Assembly: GCA_001430745.1 (NCBI GenBank)
Contig: KQ482063.1
Coordinates: 1,945,093 to 1,979,075, forward strand
DNA length: 33,983 nucleotides
Source of the DNA: Auxenochlorella pyrenoidosa
Lineage: Eukaryota > Chlorophyta > Trebouxiophyceae > Chlorellales > Chlorellaceae
Direction of reading: 5' to 3'
The translations under genes and the position numbers were made by a program. The notes under the pieces are model-generated. The model saw only the letters and a program-made list of their open reading frames with translations, did no database searches and was not told the DNA's origin. The number at the start of each line of letters is the position of its first letter. Position 1 is the first letter of the stretch. Shown piece after piece: positions 32,739 to 33,983 of the stretch.

Positions 32739-33062
32739 ACCAAGTCCCCGATGAAAACATCCCATCACTGCAGCAGCTTTAGAAGCACTCGGCTGGCCCT
32801 CCTCACGGCTAGCGAGTGGGCGAACGAGGGTGATACTTGAAAATGCCTTGCCCATTCCCTGCTGCTCCCTGCTTGACCACACAGGATGTATTCATACCGC
32901 CAATCCTTTTTCATGCTTCAGCCAGGATGCCTCCCAATTCTGCCTCCATGCTCCTGCCGGCACACGCACCCATCCCCCGTTGCAACCTCTGCTCGTGTTT
33001 GTCGGCTTTATGTTACACAGCTGCCAGACTGTCGGATGCTCGTGGCACAGGAGGGCGCCAGC
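32739..33062. other. 324-base gap at the 3' side of the cyclophilin-like gene
   Basis: It holds the 3' UTR of the cyclophilin-like gene with its TGTAA at 33013-33017 and, if real, the end of the plus-strand frame. Composition is less GC-rich than the flanks. No other feature is seen. Confidence 0.45.
33013..33017 (-). terminator. Polyadenylation signal TGTAA of the cyclophilin-like gene
   Basis: TTACA on the plus strand is TGTAA on the minus strand, 46 bases past the stop at 33063. Position and strand fit the gene. Confidence 0.65.
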
Positions 33063-33901
33063 TCAGTGCAGCGGGCCCAGCAGGCCGCTGTACGTCCTGT
33101 CCCCCTCCACCGTGACCTTGACGGGCACCTCCACCTTGAGCATGCGCATCACGGTGCCGTACTCTGGGTGCGTCACCTCCCTGCGTGGATGAGAGAACAG
33201 TCGGGGCTGACATGCAGGCAGGCAAGCAGGGCGAAGCAGCATGTGCTCGCTTCCATCCCGGCTGTGCAACAGCAAACATAGGGCTCAACTCACAAGCGCA
33301 GAGATTGCCACGCCCCCTGGCATTGCGGCGGCCAACAATGGGCCAACACAACACCAGCTGGGCGGCGCCAGAGTTCTTTGGTCCCCGGCAGTGAGCTGCT
33401 CAGCAGCCTGCTTTGCACTCCAGGTCCTGCGGGCCAGTCAGCAGCAGCAGGCGTGCACGCACCGCCCCCCAGCCGCCTGCAGCTGCACCCGGCTCACTTG
33501 TACTGCTGCGAGATCATGAGGTCGGTGGCAAACCACTCATCCACCACGCCCCACACCTGCACCAGCAAGGAAGCAAGGTGCAGAGCCACGGAACGGGCGG
33601 GCTGGGTGCACCCACCCGGCACCAGCACCGCACCGCTGTCGCACGTCTGGCTGGCTGCGGGACCTGCAGCTGCCCTCCTGCTTCAAGCCCTTCCGACCCA
33701 ACTGCGCCCCTCCGCGCCCCCCCCCCACCCCACACACACACACGCACACACGCGTGCGCCTGCGCGCAGAGGGCTGCGGCGCACCGTGTGGCTTGTCTCC
33801 CACTCTGGGTGGTCGGCGTACGCGACGAAAAAGTCCTTGGTCTCCGGGATGAAGCAGACGTGGCCCATCTTCACCTCAATCCTGCCCTCACGAGGGGGCA
33901 C
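33063..33901 (-). CDS. Cyclophilin-like domain protein, C-terminal part, runs off window
   Basis: Three last exons are visible: 33901-33785, 33556-33498 and 33180-33063, giving 97 residues in frame. The sequence EVKMGHVCFIPETKDFFVAYADHPEWETSHTVWGVVDEW resembles divergent plant and algal cyclophilin-like proteins, where the peptide-prolyl isomerase fold is kept but the active site is not. I see no canonical FHR or QGGD motif, though those would lie in the missing N-terminal part. After VTHPEYGTVMRML comes a short beta-rich end and TGA. Bases 33902-33983 look like intron. Family assignment is from remembered similarity and moderately sure; whether it is an active isomerase cannot be judged. Confidence 0.62.
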
Positions 33902-33983
33902 CTGCAGCCGGGCTGGCCAGACGAGGGGTGTGAACAAGCGGCAGCACCGCCTCTGGAGGCAGCCTGCTCCCGAGGGCGCCGCG

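Overview
This window looks like nuclear DNA of a GC-rich green alga, most likely a trebouxiophyte of the Chlorella type (inference). The DNA is very GC-rich. Every recognisable gene is split by many short introns of about 100-250 bases with GTGAG-type donors and TGCAG-type acceptors. Several 3' ends carry TGTAA, the usual chlorophyte polyadenylation signal. The genes are ordinary eukaryotic cell-biology genes plus one candidate plastid protein. I built the gene models by hand: exons were joined by reading frame, splice consensus and resemblance to remembered families. Unless noted, exon phases add up exactly. I saw no tRNA, rRNA, CRISPR array, virus or recognisable transposon.

Layout from left to right: (1) 274-857 minus, first part of TRAPPC4/TRS23 (vesicle tethering), running off the left edge. 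(2) 1142-3553 plus, a PfkB/ribokinase-family kinase. (3) 3767-8185 minus, an unrecognised alanine-rich coiled-coil membrane protein with four NPLF motifs. (4) 8422-14330 minus, a 15-exon gene joining a Hel2/ZNF598-type RING and zinc-finger protein to an NFX1/FAP1-like tail with an R3H domain. (5) 15595-17648 minus, GID4/VID24, substrate receptor of the GID/CTLH ubiquitin ligase. (6) 18002-19542 or 19713 minus, an FSH1/OVCA2-type serine hydrolase. (7) 19924-21246 plus, TAF10. (8) 21694-22695 minus, a candidate thylakoid-lumen protein. (9) 23402-28043 minus, a secreted NHL beta-propeller followed by a GDPHF...FDG (VWD/root-cap-like) domain. (10) 28754-31554 minus, 3-ketodihydrosphingosine reductase. 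(11) 31935-32738 plus, a doubtful orphan reading frame. (12) 33063-33901 minus, last part of a cyclophilin-like protein running off the right edge.

The genes do not form one pathway. Genes 4 and 5 are both E3-ligase components, and genes 1, 9 and 10 relate to the secretory/ER system; I do not read this as functional clustering. Packing is tight, with head-to-head pairs (TRAPPC4/PfkB, hydrolase/TAF10, KDSR/orphan frame) and tail-to-tail pairs (PfkB/NPLF gene, TAF10/lumen gene, orphan frame/cyclophilin-like gene). The most interesting items are the Hel2-R3H composite protein, the NPLF coiled-coil membrane protein, the NHL-plus-GDPHF secreted protein with its GC-AG intron, a one-base splice-frame problem in TAF10, and long pure-C tracts immediately before several acceptor sites.
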